A DNA stretch of 8,633 nucleotides from positions 1 to 8,633 of the forward strand of contig JABMQB010000676.1 of NCBI GenBank assembly GCA_013203525.1. Reading direction: 5' to 3'. Origin of the DNA: Mariniphaga sp. (GTDB taxonomy: Bacteria > Bacteroidota > Bacteroidia > Bacteroidales > Prolixibacteraceae). Position 1 is the stretch's first letter. Each line of letters opens with the position of its first letter. Below the pieces are notes generated by a model. That model had not been told where the DNA came from. It saw only the letters and a list, made by a program, of their open reading frames with translations, and did no database searches. Both the position numbers and the translations under genes were made by a program. Shown in pieces: positions 1-6,195 of this stretch.

Positions 1-552
1 CCCGGCTTTTCCATTTTCATTCAGCAGCTTTAGTAACTCAAGCTGACTCGATGGTGAAAGTGCGGTTTCAGGTTCATCGAGCATATAAATTCCTTTTAGC
101 TTATACCGGCTCTTAAAAAACGACATTAACGATTGCCCGTGCGACTGAGTAATCAACGATTTCCCTCCAAACAGTTCCAACTGCCGGGGATCGGTTGATG
201 CCCATTCATCAAGGATACTGGCAAAATCTTTAAATATCTGTGCCCCAAAAAAAGACCCTGGAACTTTGCCATTCGACCAATTCAACTGAAGGTATCTATG
301 CAGCGATGCTTCATAGTGGTTAACCTCATAACGGGAATTTCTTCCTGTACGCCAGATATAAATTCCGCCTGCTACAGCAATCGCTTCAAGCAAAGTCGAT
401 TTACCGGTTCCGTTATTACCTACAAACATCGTAACCGGATTATTAAAAACCAAATGTTTGGTTTCTGAAAATATTGGCAAATTAAAAGGGTAATGTTCTT
501 TTGTCGGATATTTATCTGATAAAAGATTTATACTTCTAAGATGGTTAGGCAT
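1..552 (-). CDS. COG3910-type AAA/ABC-like ATPase, C-terminus beyond window edge
   Basis: Reading leftward from an ATG at 552-550, the frame stays open for 184 codons to the window edge, so the C-terminus is missing. Walker A is GNNGTGKST at residues 45-53. An ABC-like signature region (FGGKSLITQSHGQS) lies near residues 128-141, and Walker B is IYMLDEPETALSP at residues 155-167, with D159 and catalytic-type E160. The motif spacing and the N-terminal YPFNLPIF segment match the small stand-alone predicted ATPases of COG3910, usually around 230-250 residues. The missing part should therefore be about 50-60 residues, including the switch (H-loop) histidine. There are no membrane segments, so it should be cytosolic. 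Its partner and biological role are unknown in this family. It starts 42 bases after the flavin oxidoreductase stop on the same strand and could share that transcript. Family assignment is confident; function is not assigned. Confidence 0.88.
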   Translation of the reverse strand, partial: MPNHLRSINLLSDKYPTKEHYPFNLPIFSETKHLVFNNPVTMFVGNNGTGKSTLLEAIAVAGGIYIWRTGRNSRYEVNHYEASLHRYLQLNWSNGKVPGSFFGAQIFKDFASILDEWASTDPRQLELFGGKSLITQSHGQSLMSFFKSRYKLKGIYMLDEPETALSPSSQLELLKLLNENGKAG

Positions 553-594
553 TCGGTTATTTTAGAATCTGTTTAAGAAGTTTATAATTAATAT

Positions 595-1677
595 CTAATC
601 CGCTTCATTATATCCCTCAATTAATTCATTAAATAATTCTTCAACCTTTACAATTTTATTAATACGATATGCATTCTGTCCGCAAAAAATCAGGCCTTCG
701 TCCACCTTGCCAAAACAGGAATTCAACAGAGCCTTTGCAATACAATATCTTGCCGTTTCTATTTTACAAGCTGTAAGGCATCTGTAAGGGCAACTAATTT
801 TAAATTTCCCCTGAATTTCAAGATCTTTTAAAAACTTATTATTAATTGCCCGCCCGGGCATACCAACCGGGCTTTTTATTATAACAATATCCTCTTTGGT
901 GGCATCAAGATACGACTGCTTAAACTCGGGCGACACATCACACTCTTCAGTACACACAAAACGGGTTCCCATTTGAACTCCCGAAGCGCCCATTGAAAGC
1001 ATACGTTTAATATCCTGCCCTGTATAAATACCTCCTCCGGTTACAATCGGGATTTTCTTCCCGTATTTATCTTCATAGGGTTTTATCGATTCCAATACCT
1101 GAGGCAAAAGTATTTCCAGAGAAAAATCATCAGGTTTTTCCAATTGTTCAACAGAGAATCCTAAATGCCCACCGGCAAGTGGCCCTTCCAAAATAAATGC
1201 ATCGGGCATTTTTTTATAAAATTTATCCCAGGTGCGCATAATAAATTCTGCAACTCTTGAAGAACTAATTATAGGAACCAGATTAACATCTTCTTCTTTA
1301 ACAATATCAGGAAGTTTAGTCGGCAAGCCAGCACCAAAAACTATCATTTTAATACCTTCCTCTACAGAGGTTCTGATAAGGTCAGTTACGTTACTAAGAA
1401 CACCCATTAAGTTTACAGCAAGGTGACCTTTGGTTAAACTTTTTGCTTTCCGGATTTCACTTATTAGCGCTTCTCTTGAAGTTTTTTCATACCCTCTTGC
1501 AGTTGCAGTAATATCACCTAATCCAATACTGGTTATTGTTCCAATTCCACCTTGATTAGCTACTGCTGAGACAAGTGAAGAAAGAGAAACTCTAACTCCC
1601 ATACCTCCTTGAACTATAGGAATATCTGCTGTAATACTTCCGATTTGAAGTTTAGGAATTTTAATATTCATTTTCAT
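595..1677 (-). CDS. Nitronate monooxygenase / FabK-like FMN-dependent oxidoreductase
   Basis: This is a 360-residue TIM-barrel flavoprotein of the 2-nitropropane dioxygenase/nitronate monooxygenase superfamily, which also includes the enoyl-ACP reductase FabK. Visible motifs are QGGMG at residues 23-27 near the flavin site, EGPLAGGHLG at 164-173 with the conserved His171 (catalytic base in NMO, also conserved in FabK), GGGIYTG at 214-220 and GVQMGTRF at 233-240 for FMN phosphate binding, and SPVGMPGRAI at 269-278. It has no signal peptide. The C-terminal part is rich in cysteine (C296, C300, C304, C312, C321, C332). I recall a similar YRC-L-x2-C / YCI pattern in other anaerobe members but could not check it. 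The start overlaps the ketosynthase stop by 17 bases (11 if the Met3 ATG is used), implying translational coupling. That context favours an enoyl reductase or other acyl-chain role over nitroalkane detoxification, but sequence alone does not decide. Family confidence is high, substrate confidence low. Confidence 0.9.
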   Translation of the reverse strand: MKMNIKIPKLQIGSITADIPIVQGGMGVRVSLSSLVSAVANQGGIGTITSIGLGDITATARGYEKTSREALISEIRKAKSLTKGHLAVNLMGVLSNVTDLIRTSVEEGIKMIVFGAGLPTKLPDIVKEEDVNLVPIISSSRVAEFIMRTWDKFYKKMPDAFILEGPLAGGHLGFSVEQLEKPDDFSLEILLPQVLESIKPYEDKYGKKIPIVTGGGIYTGQDIKRMLSMGASGVQMGTRFVCTEECDVSPEFKQSYLDATKEDIVIIKSPVGMPGRAINNKFLKDLEIQGKFKISCPYRCLTACKIETARYCIAKALLNSCFGKVDEGLIFCGQNAYRINKIVKVEELFNELIEGYNEAD

Positions 1678-2911
1678 ATTTTTTAATTATCAGGCAAGCA
1701 TTACCTCCACCAAAACCAAACGAATTAGTCATTGCCGCATTTAATTTAACCGTTTCAGCAACGTTGGTTACATAGTTAAGATTACAATCCTCATCCTTCT
1801 CTTTATAATTTATTGTTGGCGGGATAATACCCGTATACAAACTCATAACAGTTGAAATAAATTCGACAGAACCGGCAGCTGCCAATAAATGGCCAATCAT
1901 CGATTTTATTGAACTTACCCTTAATTTATTTACATGTTTGCCAAAAACTTTATTTATGGCTAAACTTTCGCTTTTATCATTTAATACAGTTGATGTACCG
2001 TGAGCATTAACATATCCGATTTTTTCGGCATCTAAAGCAGCATCTTTCAAAGCTGCCTTCATAACCCGCTTCATACCATCTCCACTTGGCTCTGGTGCTG
2101 TAAAATGAAAGGCATCGGCGGTATTTCCGTAACCTACAAGTTCAGCATAAATTCTGGCGCCTCTTTTTAAAGCATGTTGTCGGTTTTCTAAAACAACAAT
2201 TCCAGCGCCCTCTCCCATTACAAAACCATCGCGATTTTTATCAAAAGGCCTGCAAGCGTTTTCAGGATTATCATTGGTTGTCATCGAACGTGTGGCGCAA
2301 AATCCACCATATGGCAGCGGAGTGATACTTGCTTCGGAACTACCGGCAAGCATAATTTCAGCATCACCTCTTTGTAAAATCCGATACGCATCACCAATTG
2401 CATTTAGTCCTGTAGAACAAGCCATTGAGGGCGCAGAAATGGGGCCTTTTAATCCATGCTTAATGGAAACCATACATGCAGCCATATTAATTAAAAGTTT
2501 CGAAATAAAAAAAGGATTCATACTATTGGGCCCCTTTTCCTTAAGTATTGTAAGTCCATCCTCGATTGCCTGTGAACCACCAATACCTGAACCAACGATA
2601 ACACCTATCATGTTTTTATCATACGAATAGGAATCCAACCCTGCATCTTCAATCGCCATGGTTGAAGCAGCAATAGCAAAATGTATAAACCGATCTATAC
2701 GATTTATGGATTTTTTTTCAATCCATTTTTCGGGTTGGAAGTCCTTTATTTCAGCTGCAAGCTTCGAACGAAAATCTGTCACATCAAAACGAGTAACTTT
2801 CGAAATTCCATTTCGGCCGGCATTTAATCCCTTACAAAAATCCTTTACACCAATGCCAATAGGTGTTACAGCTCCCAAACCCGTGATTACAACCTGCTGT
2901 TCCTTCATCAT
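1661..2911 (-). CDS. fabF: Beta-ketoacyl-ACP synthase II (KASII/FabF-type ketosynthase)
   Basis: This 416-residue thiolase-fold ketosynthase condenses malonyl-ACP with an acyl chain in fatty acid elongation. The Cys-His-His triad is visible: Cys165 in SMACSTG, His304 in NAHGTST and His341 in SMIGHLLAAAGS, with the structural Lys336 before the last. These fall within one or two positions of E. coli FabF (C163, H303, H340). The N-terminal VVITGLGAVTPIG and the C-terminal gate loop NSFGFGGGN are typical, although the loop has Gly where E. coli has Thr in FGGTN. I chose the ATG at 2911; a second ATG follows at 2908. A TTG at 2923 would add four residues before the usual family start and is less likely. 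Unlike the classical arrangement, no acyl carrier protein gene lies upstream; the next gene there is divergent. The stop overlaps the start of the flavin oxidoreductase. It may be the housekeeping enzyme or a paralogue for a specialised lipid. Confidence 0.94.
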   Translation of the reverse strand: MMKEQQVVITGLGAVTPIGIGVKDFCKGLNAGRNGISKVTRFDVTDFRSKLAAEIKDFQPEKWIEKKSINRIDRFIHFAIAASTMAIEDAGLDSYSYDKNMIGVIVGSGIGGSQAIEDGLTILKEKGPNSMNPFFISKLLINMAACMVSIKHGLKGPISAPSMACSTGLNAIGDAYRILQRGDAEIMLAGSSEASITPLPYGGFCATRSMTTNDNPENACRPFDKNRDGFVMGEGAGIVVLENRQHALKRGARIYAELVGYGNTADAFHFTAPEPSGDGMKRVMKAALKDAALDAEKIGYVNAHGTSTVLNDKSESLAINKVFGKHVNKLRVSSIKSMIGHLLAAAGSVEFISTVMSLYTGIIPPTINYKEKDEDCNLNYVTNVAETVKLNAAMTNSFGFGGGNACLIIKKYENEY

Positions 2912-2941
2912 AAATTTTTCCAAATAAAATATATTACACTT

Positions 2942-2967
2942 CGAATTATAATAATTCGGCTCCGAAT
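2942..2967. promoter_or_regulatory. Overlapping palindromes upstream of fabF, candidate operator or leader switch
   Basis: Two perfect inverted repeats share a half-site. CGAATTA-taa-TAATTCG occupies 2942-2958 and ATTCGG-ct-CCGAAT occupies 2954-2967. The middle ATTCG can pair with either flank, giving three alternating half-sites 31 bases upstream of the fabF ATG. It could be an operator for a dimeric repressor or mutually exclusive hairpins in the fabF mRNA leader. The repeats are directly seen; the function is inferred. Confidence 0.4.
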
Positions 2968-3084
2968 GTATGTATTATCCTAAATATACAGAGTATTATC
3001 TGAAAATTCAAATAAAAAAAAATTTAACAACTAAGAAAAAAAAAATCCTGCTTTTTATTAAATGTCGCAATTTTTCAATTTTTA

Positions 3085-3092
3085 CAAATTTA
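3085..3092 (-). promoter_or_regulatory. Candidate -7 box (TAAATTTG) for the fabF operon
   Basis: On the minus strand the bases read TAAATTTG, an exact match to the Bacteroidota TAnnTTTG -7 element. No TTTG is found at the expected -33 distance, so support is partial. If used, the fabF transcript would carry a leader of about 170 bases containing the overlapping palindromes at 2942-2967. Confidence 0.3.
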
Positions 3093-3099
3093 GGGAAAT

Positions 3100-3107
3100 T
3101 ACATTTG
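3100..3107 (+). promoter_or_regulatory. Candidate -7 box (TACATTTG) for the VOC gene
   Basis: TACATTTG matches the Bacteroidota TAnnTTTG -7 element exactly and would place transcription start near 3111-3115, about 30 bases before the VOC start codon. The -33 region is only a T-rich run around 3071-3083 without a clean TTTG. It lies 7 bases from the opposing box at 3085-3092, so the two promoters, if both real, would compete for polymerase. Confidence 0.45.
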
Positions 3108-3144
3108 TGTCGTTAATATTTTAAAACCAAAAAAGAATTAAACA

Positions 3145-3504
3145 ATGAAAAAGTTAATTTCATGGGTTGAAATCCCGGCAACAGATTTTAAAAGAGCAGT
3201 AAAATTTTACAGTTCAATTTTACAAAACGAAATGAAAGTACTTGATTGCGGAGAAGAAAAGATGGCCTGTTTCCCTAATGATGAAGGGGCCATATCGTGG
3301 TCTCCCGGATTTAAACCATCATCAGACGGAGTTCTTGTAAGCCTTAATACCGAAAACAACCTGGATGAAACAATCGAAAAGATTGAAAAAAATGGAGGTA
3401 AAATTGTTCAGGCTAAAACAAAAATTGAAGCTGAAGGGCGCGGTTACTTTGCACTATTCATCGATAGTGAAGGAAATAAACTTGGACTTTACGGGGACAA
3501 TTAA
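3145..3504 (+). CDS. VOC (glyoxalase/bleomycin resistance fold) family protein
   Basis: A complete 119-residue protein with a single VOC module of two beta-alpha-beta-beta-beta repeats. The N-terminal ISWVEIPATDFKRAVKFYSSIL (split over residues 5-26) and the C-terminal YFALFIDSEGNKLGLYGDN pattern resemble COG3324-type lactoylglutathione lyase-related proteins. Glu9 sits where a first metal ligand is often found. The end of the domain has GLYG in place of the EL/E pattern of metal-binding glyoxalases, so glyoxalase I activity should not be assumed. It has no signal peptide. A promoter-like TACATTTG box lies 38 bases upstream and a strong terminator follows 7 bases after the stop, so it is probably a single-gene transcript. 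The adjacent AraC-family gene may control it, a pairing suggested only by proximity. The substrate is unknown. Confidence 0.88.
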   Translation: MKKLISWVEIPATDFKRAVKFYSSILQNEMKVLDCGEEKMACFPNDEGAISWSPGFKPSSDGVLVSLNTENNLDETIEKIEKNGGKIVQAKTKIEAEGRGYFALFIDSEGNKLGLYGDN

Positions 3505-3510
3505 TTATCA

Positions 3511-3553
3511 AAAGAGGATTACGGCTAATTTTAGCAGTAATTCTCTTTGTTTA
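3511..3553 (+). terminator. Rho-independent-type terminator after the VOC gene
   Basis: A long, nearly perfect hairpin covers 3511-3548. The outer arm AAAGAG pairs with CTCTTT, followed by a G-T wobble, ATTAC pairing with GTAAT, one G/A mismatch, then GCTA/TAGC around a four-base loop. The right arm ends in TTT followed by GTTT. The hairpin begins 7 bases after the VOC stop codon. The left flank is A-rich, so it could also stop transcription arriving from the right. It separates the VOC gene from the AraC-family gene. Confidence 0.8.
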
Positions 3554-3563
3554 AAACAGTAAC

Positions 3564-3571
3564 TAGTTTTG
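3564..3571 (+). promoter_or_regulatory. Candidate -7 box (TAGTTTTG) for the AraC-family gene
   Basis: TAGTTTTG is an exact TAnnTTTG match just after the terminator, where a new promoter would be needed. A TTTG at 3546-3549 is only 14 bases away, shorter than the usual spacing, so the -33 element is not convincing. Use of this box would give a very short leader before the ATG at 3589. Confidence 0.4.
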
Positions 3572-3588
3572 TATAAATTTCTTTGGAT

Positions 3589-4398
3589 ATGAGTTTTCAA
3601 ATTGCAAAGCCATCAGCTTTATTATCTCCATATATTAAACATTATTGGGCTTTGGAAAACTGTGTGTCAAATGGAAATGAATACACTCAACGAATAGTCC
3701 CCAGTGGTTTAATGGAGCTTATTTTCTATTTAGAGGAGAAACCCGAATCACTGGATCCTAAAAAATCAATTCCTGAGAACACATGTATAAGTGGACAACA
3801 AAAGGAATTTTACGATCTTACTGTTAAAGGTAGACTTTCACTATTTTCAGTTCTATTTCAACCACAGGGAGCAATGATGTTTTTTAATATCCCGGCAAAA
3901 GAATTGTATAACCAAAATGTCCCATTAAATAATATCCTTAAAAATCAGGTTTCAAAAATAGAATCCAATTTATATGAAGCAAATTCTTTTCAGGATAAAA
4001 TCAATATTATTGAAAAATTTATGTTACAACAACTTCATAAACACCACAAATTATATGAATTTAAACGTATCAGTAATAGTATTTCTCATATCAACCGATT
4101 ACGTGGAATTGCCAATATTGAATTCCTCTCAAACCAGGCATGCCTTAGCAGAAAACAATATGAGCGTTCATTTACTGAATTTATTGGAACCTCGCCTAAA
4201 CAATTTTTAAAAATAGTCAGGTTTCAAAATACATTAAACCAAAAAGAAAAAAATAAGAATTACAACCTTACTCAATTAGCATACAATTGCGGTTACTATG
4301 ATCAGGCACATATGATTAATGAATTCAGGCAATTATCGGGAATGACCCCAAAACAATTTTTTTCTGAATGTGAATCTTATTCAGATTACTTTCAATAA
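3589..4398 (+). CDS. AraC-family transcriptional regulator with DUF6597-like sensor domain
   Basis: A 269-residue regulator from the ATG at 3589; a TTG six bases earlier would add only two residues and is less likely. Residues about 5-110 (KPSALLSPYIKHYWALE, RIVPSGLMELIFYL, SGQ, LFSVLFQPQGAMMFF) match the N-terminal sensor domain called DUF6597 that often precedes an AraC domain. The C-terminal DNA-binding domain has two helix-turn-helix units: about residues 177-216, ending in GTSPKQFLKIVRF, and about 226-258, with LTQLAYNCGYYDQAHMINEFRQ split across its recognition helix and GMTPKQFF at the end. It has no membrane segment. The ligand is unknown. Candidate targets are its own gene, the upstream VOC gene and the esterase gene that follows 153 bases later, but no binding site can be assigned from sequence. 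Confidence 0.92.
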   Translation: MSFQIAKPSALLSPYIKHYWALENCVSNGNEYTQRIVPSGLMELIFYLEEKPESLDPKKSIPENTCISGQQKEFYDLTVKGRLSLFSVLFQPQGAMMFFNIPAKELYNQNVPLNNILKNQVSKIESNLYEANSFQDKINIIEKFMLQQLHKHHKLYEFKRISNSISHINRLRGIANIEFLSNQACLSRKQYERSFTEFIGTSPKQFLKIVRFQNTLNQKEKNKNYNLTQLAYNCGYYDQAHMINEFRQLSGMTPKQFFSECESYSDYFQ

Positions 4399-4416
4399 GG
4401 AATAAATAATTCTAAA

Positions 4417-4435
4417 TCAAATTTAAAGAATTTGA
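4417..4435. repeat. Short inverted repeat after the AraC-family gene
   Basis: TCAAATT-taaag-AATTTGA is a perfect 7-base inverted repeat with a 5-base loop, 18 bases after the AraC-family stop. It is AT-rich and not followed by a T-run, so it would be a weak terminator at best; a protein-binding palindrome is equally possible. Confidence 0.4.
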
Positions 4436-4485
4436 GTCCAGTTAAAGCACAAGAATACAAAACAATTCAGGTCTTTCTACTTTTT

Positions 4486-4513
4486 TTTGCTTCTGAAATA
4501 ATTTATAGTTTTA
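4486..4513 (+). promoter_or_regulatory. Weak candidate promoter for the secreted esterase gene
   Basis: TTTG at 4486-4489 is followed 16 bases later by TAGTTTTA at 4506-4513, which matches the Bacteroidota -7 element except in its last base. The predicted transcript would start about 30-35 bases before the ATG at 4552. The spacing is slightly short and one consensus base is missing, so this is tentative. Confidence 0.25.
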
Positions 4514-4551
4514 ACCTCCATTGAAATATTATCTGTTTAAAATAAAAATCA

Positions 4552-6075
4552 ATGAAAAAAATTCTATTTGTAGCTACTTTCTATTTATTTTGTATTGCGA
4601 CGTTAACGGGTCAAAACACTTTTTCTCTTCAGGTTGGAACAGCAGTCTCAGAAGAAATTCAGGAACAATTTAAATCTAATGGTAGGCTATTCCTGTTTGT
4701 CAGTAGCAGCCAAAGCCGGGAGCCTCGTTGGAGTACATGGCCAAACAGTAGCAATAAAATTTTTGCTTTAAACGTTTCTGATTGGAATAAAAAAGAAGCT
4801 TTCGTTATTGATGGAAATACAAAACTTACCAAATCAGTAGAAGCAAATCTGGATGCTTTACCAGAAGGGAAATACACCGTACAGGTACTTTGGGATCAGG
4901 ATATTAACGAATCTGGCATCAATGCACCGGGCAATCTTTACAGCAAAGCGATATCCTTAGAATTAAACAAAAGCACAACATTACAAATTCCGCTGGAACA
5001 ACTTGTCCAGCCAACTCAATTTATTGAAAATGAAATTTTAAAACTAGTAGATATTAAAAGTGACGTGGTTTCTAAATTCTGGAATAAAGAAATGCGCATA
5101 AAAGCCGCTGTTATATTACCGTCAGGTTATTACAAAAATCCAGATAAAAAATACCCGATCCGATATAACATTGCCGGTTACGGTGGACGATACACACGTG
5201 CAGCCCGATTAACAAGAGAAGGAAGCAATTTTCATAAGTGGTGGATGACAGATGAAGCTCCACAAATCATAAATGTTTTTCTTGATGGAGAAGGCCCCTT
5301 CGGCGATTGTTACCAGCTCGATTCTGATAACAGCGGTCCATATGGCACTGCGTTAATTGAGGAAGTAATTCCTTATATAGAAAAAAAATACCGGGCAATT
5401 GGGATTCCCGAATCGCGATTCCTGGATGGTTGTTCAACTGGGGGTTGGGTTTCGCTAGCATTACAAATTTTCTATCCCGATTTTTTTAATGGATGTTTTT
5501 CATATAGCCCCGACCAGGTTGATTTTGAAAATTGTCAATTGATCAATATTTATAAAGATGAAAACGCTTTTATCAATGAATTCGGTTACCTGCGCCCAAT
5601 AGTCAGAAATGTGGATGGAGAACCACGCGTATCCCAAAAAGATTTTATTCAGTTCGAAAATGTACTTGGAACTTCTGATACATATTTAAATTCCGGGGGG
5701 CAATTTAGTGCATTTACAGCTTTGTTCAGCCCCAAAGGTGAAAACGGATTGCCCAAGCCAATGTTCGATCCAATTTCCGGAGTAATTGATCGAGAGGTTG
5801 CAAAACATTGGGAGAAATACGATCTGAAACTTTATGTTGAAAACAATTGGGAAACTCTGGGTCCAAAACTTCAAGGGAAACTCTGGATTTGGGGTGCCGA
5901 TATGGATAATTTTTATTTAAATCCTGCATTACGAGCATTTGATGAAATGCTTAAAAATATGGATAATCCAAAATCAGACGCTAAAATAAGTTTCTCAGCT
6001 ATGGCTGGGCACTGCTCGGAATACGACCAAATTGAAGTATTAAAAATGATATCAAACAAAATCAAGAAAAAATAA
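4552..6075 (+). CDS. Secreted alpha/beta-hydrolase, esterase D-like family
   Basis: A complete 507-residue exported protein. The N-terminus (MKK, then a hydrophobic stretch to about residue 18, then LTGQ) is a signal peptide with likely cleavage after Gly20. No lipobox cysteine is present, so a soluble periplasmic or secreted form is expected. Residues about 25-155 look like a beta-rich accessory domain. The hydrolase domain follows from about residue 175, with VILPSGYY, the oxyanion-side RYNIAGYGGRY, the nucleophile elbow GCSTGG at 293-298 (Ser295), a likely acid at Asp450 or Asp452 (WGADMDNF) and His487 in AGHCSEY. The order Ser-Asp-His fits the putative esterase family (PF00756). The gap between Ser295 and the acid is much longer than in simple esterase D proteins, implying a cap or insertion around 330-440. 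The substrate is unknown; an exported esterase two genes from a sialate O-acetylesterase suggests removal of acyl groups from glycans. Confidence 0.88.
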   Translation: MKKILFVATFYLFCIATLTGQNTFSLQVGTAVSEEIQEQFKSNGRLFLFVSSSQSREPRWSTWPNSSNKIFALNVSDWNKKEAFVIDGNTKLTKSVEANLDALPEGKYTVQVLWDQDINESGINAPGNLYSKAISLELNKSTTLQIPLEQLVQPTQFIENEILKLVDIKSDVVSKFWNKEMRIKAAVILPSGYYKNPDKKYPIRYNIAGYGGRYTRAARLTREGSNFHKWWMTDEAPQIINVFLDGEGPFGDCYQLDSDNSGPYGTALIEEVIPYIEKKYRAIGIPESRFLDGCSTGGWVSLALQIFYPDFFNGCFSYSPDQVDFENCQLINIYKDENAFINEFGYLRPIVRNVDGEPRVSQKDFIQFENVLGTSDTYLNSGGQFSAFTALFSPKGENGLPKPMFDPISGVIDREVAKHWEKYDLKLYVENNWETLGPKLQGKLWIWGADMDNFYLNPALRAFDEMLKNMDNPKSDAKISFSAMAGHCSEYDQIEVLKMISNKIKKK

Positions 6076-6116
6076 CTCTTATTTCATAATTTTTATCATT
6101 AAATCATTTTATAAAT

Positions 6117-6135
6117 AGATGCATATTTAGCATCT
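6117..6135. repeat. Inverted repeat between the esterase and PLP enzyme genes
   Basis: AGATGC-atattta-GCATCT is a perfect 6-base inverted repeat with a 7-base loop, 42 bases after the esterase stop and 61 bases before the next ATG. No T-run follows, so it is not a convincing intrinsic terminator. It could be a small operator or an mRNA hairpin in the intergenic spacer. Confidence 0.35.
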
Positions 6136-6195
6136 GAGAAAATAATTAAATCTGAAAATATTTATCAGGTCAAAAATTTTAATGTGCTATAAAAT

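Noticed and set aside
2921..2923. TTG as start codon of fabF
   Set aside because: Two ATG codons follow at 2911 and 2908, and the family's usual N-terminus begins there; the bases around the TTG (TTGGAA) fit better as a weak ribosome-binding region.
2274..2927. Open frames on the plus strand opposite fabF
   Set aside because: They are antisense to a gene with a full set of ketosynthase motifs, show no recognisable domain, and lack any separate support.
3013..3054. A-rich tracts in the divergent intergenic region, considered as an origin or mobile element end
   Set aside because: There are no repeated units, terminal inverted repeats or target duplications; simple AT-rich promoter DNA is sufficient explanation.
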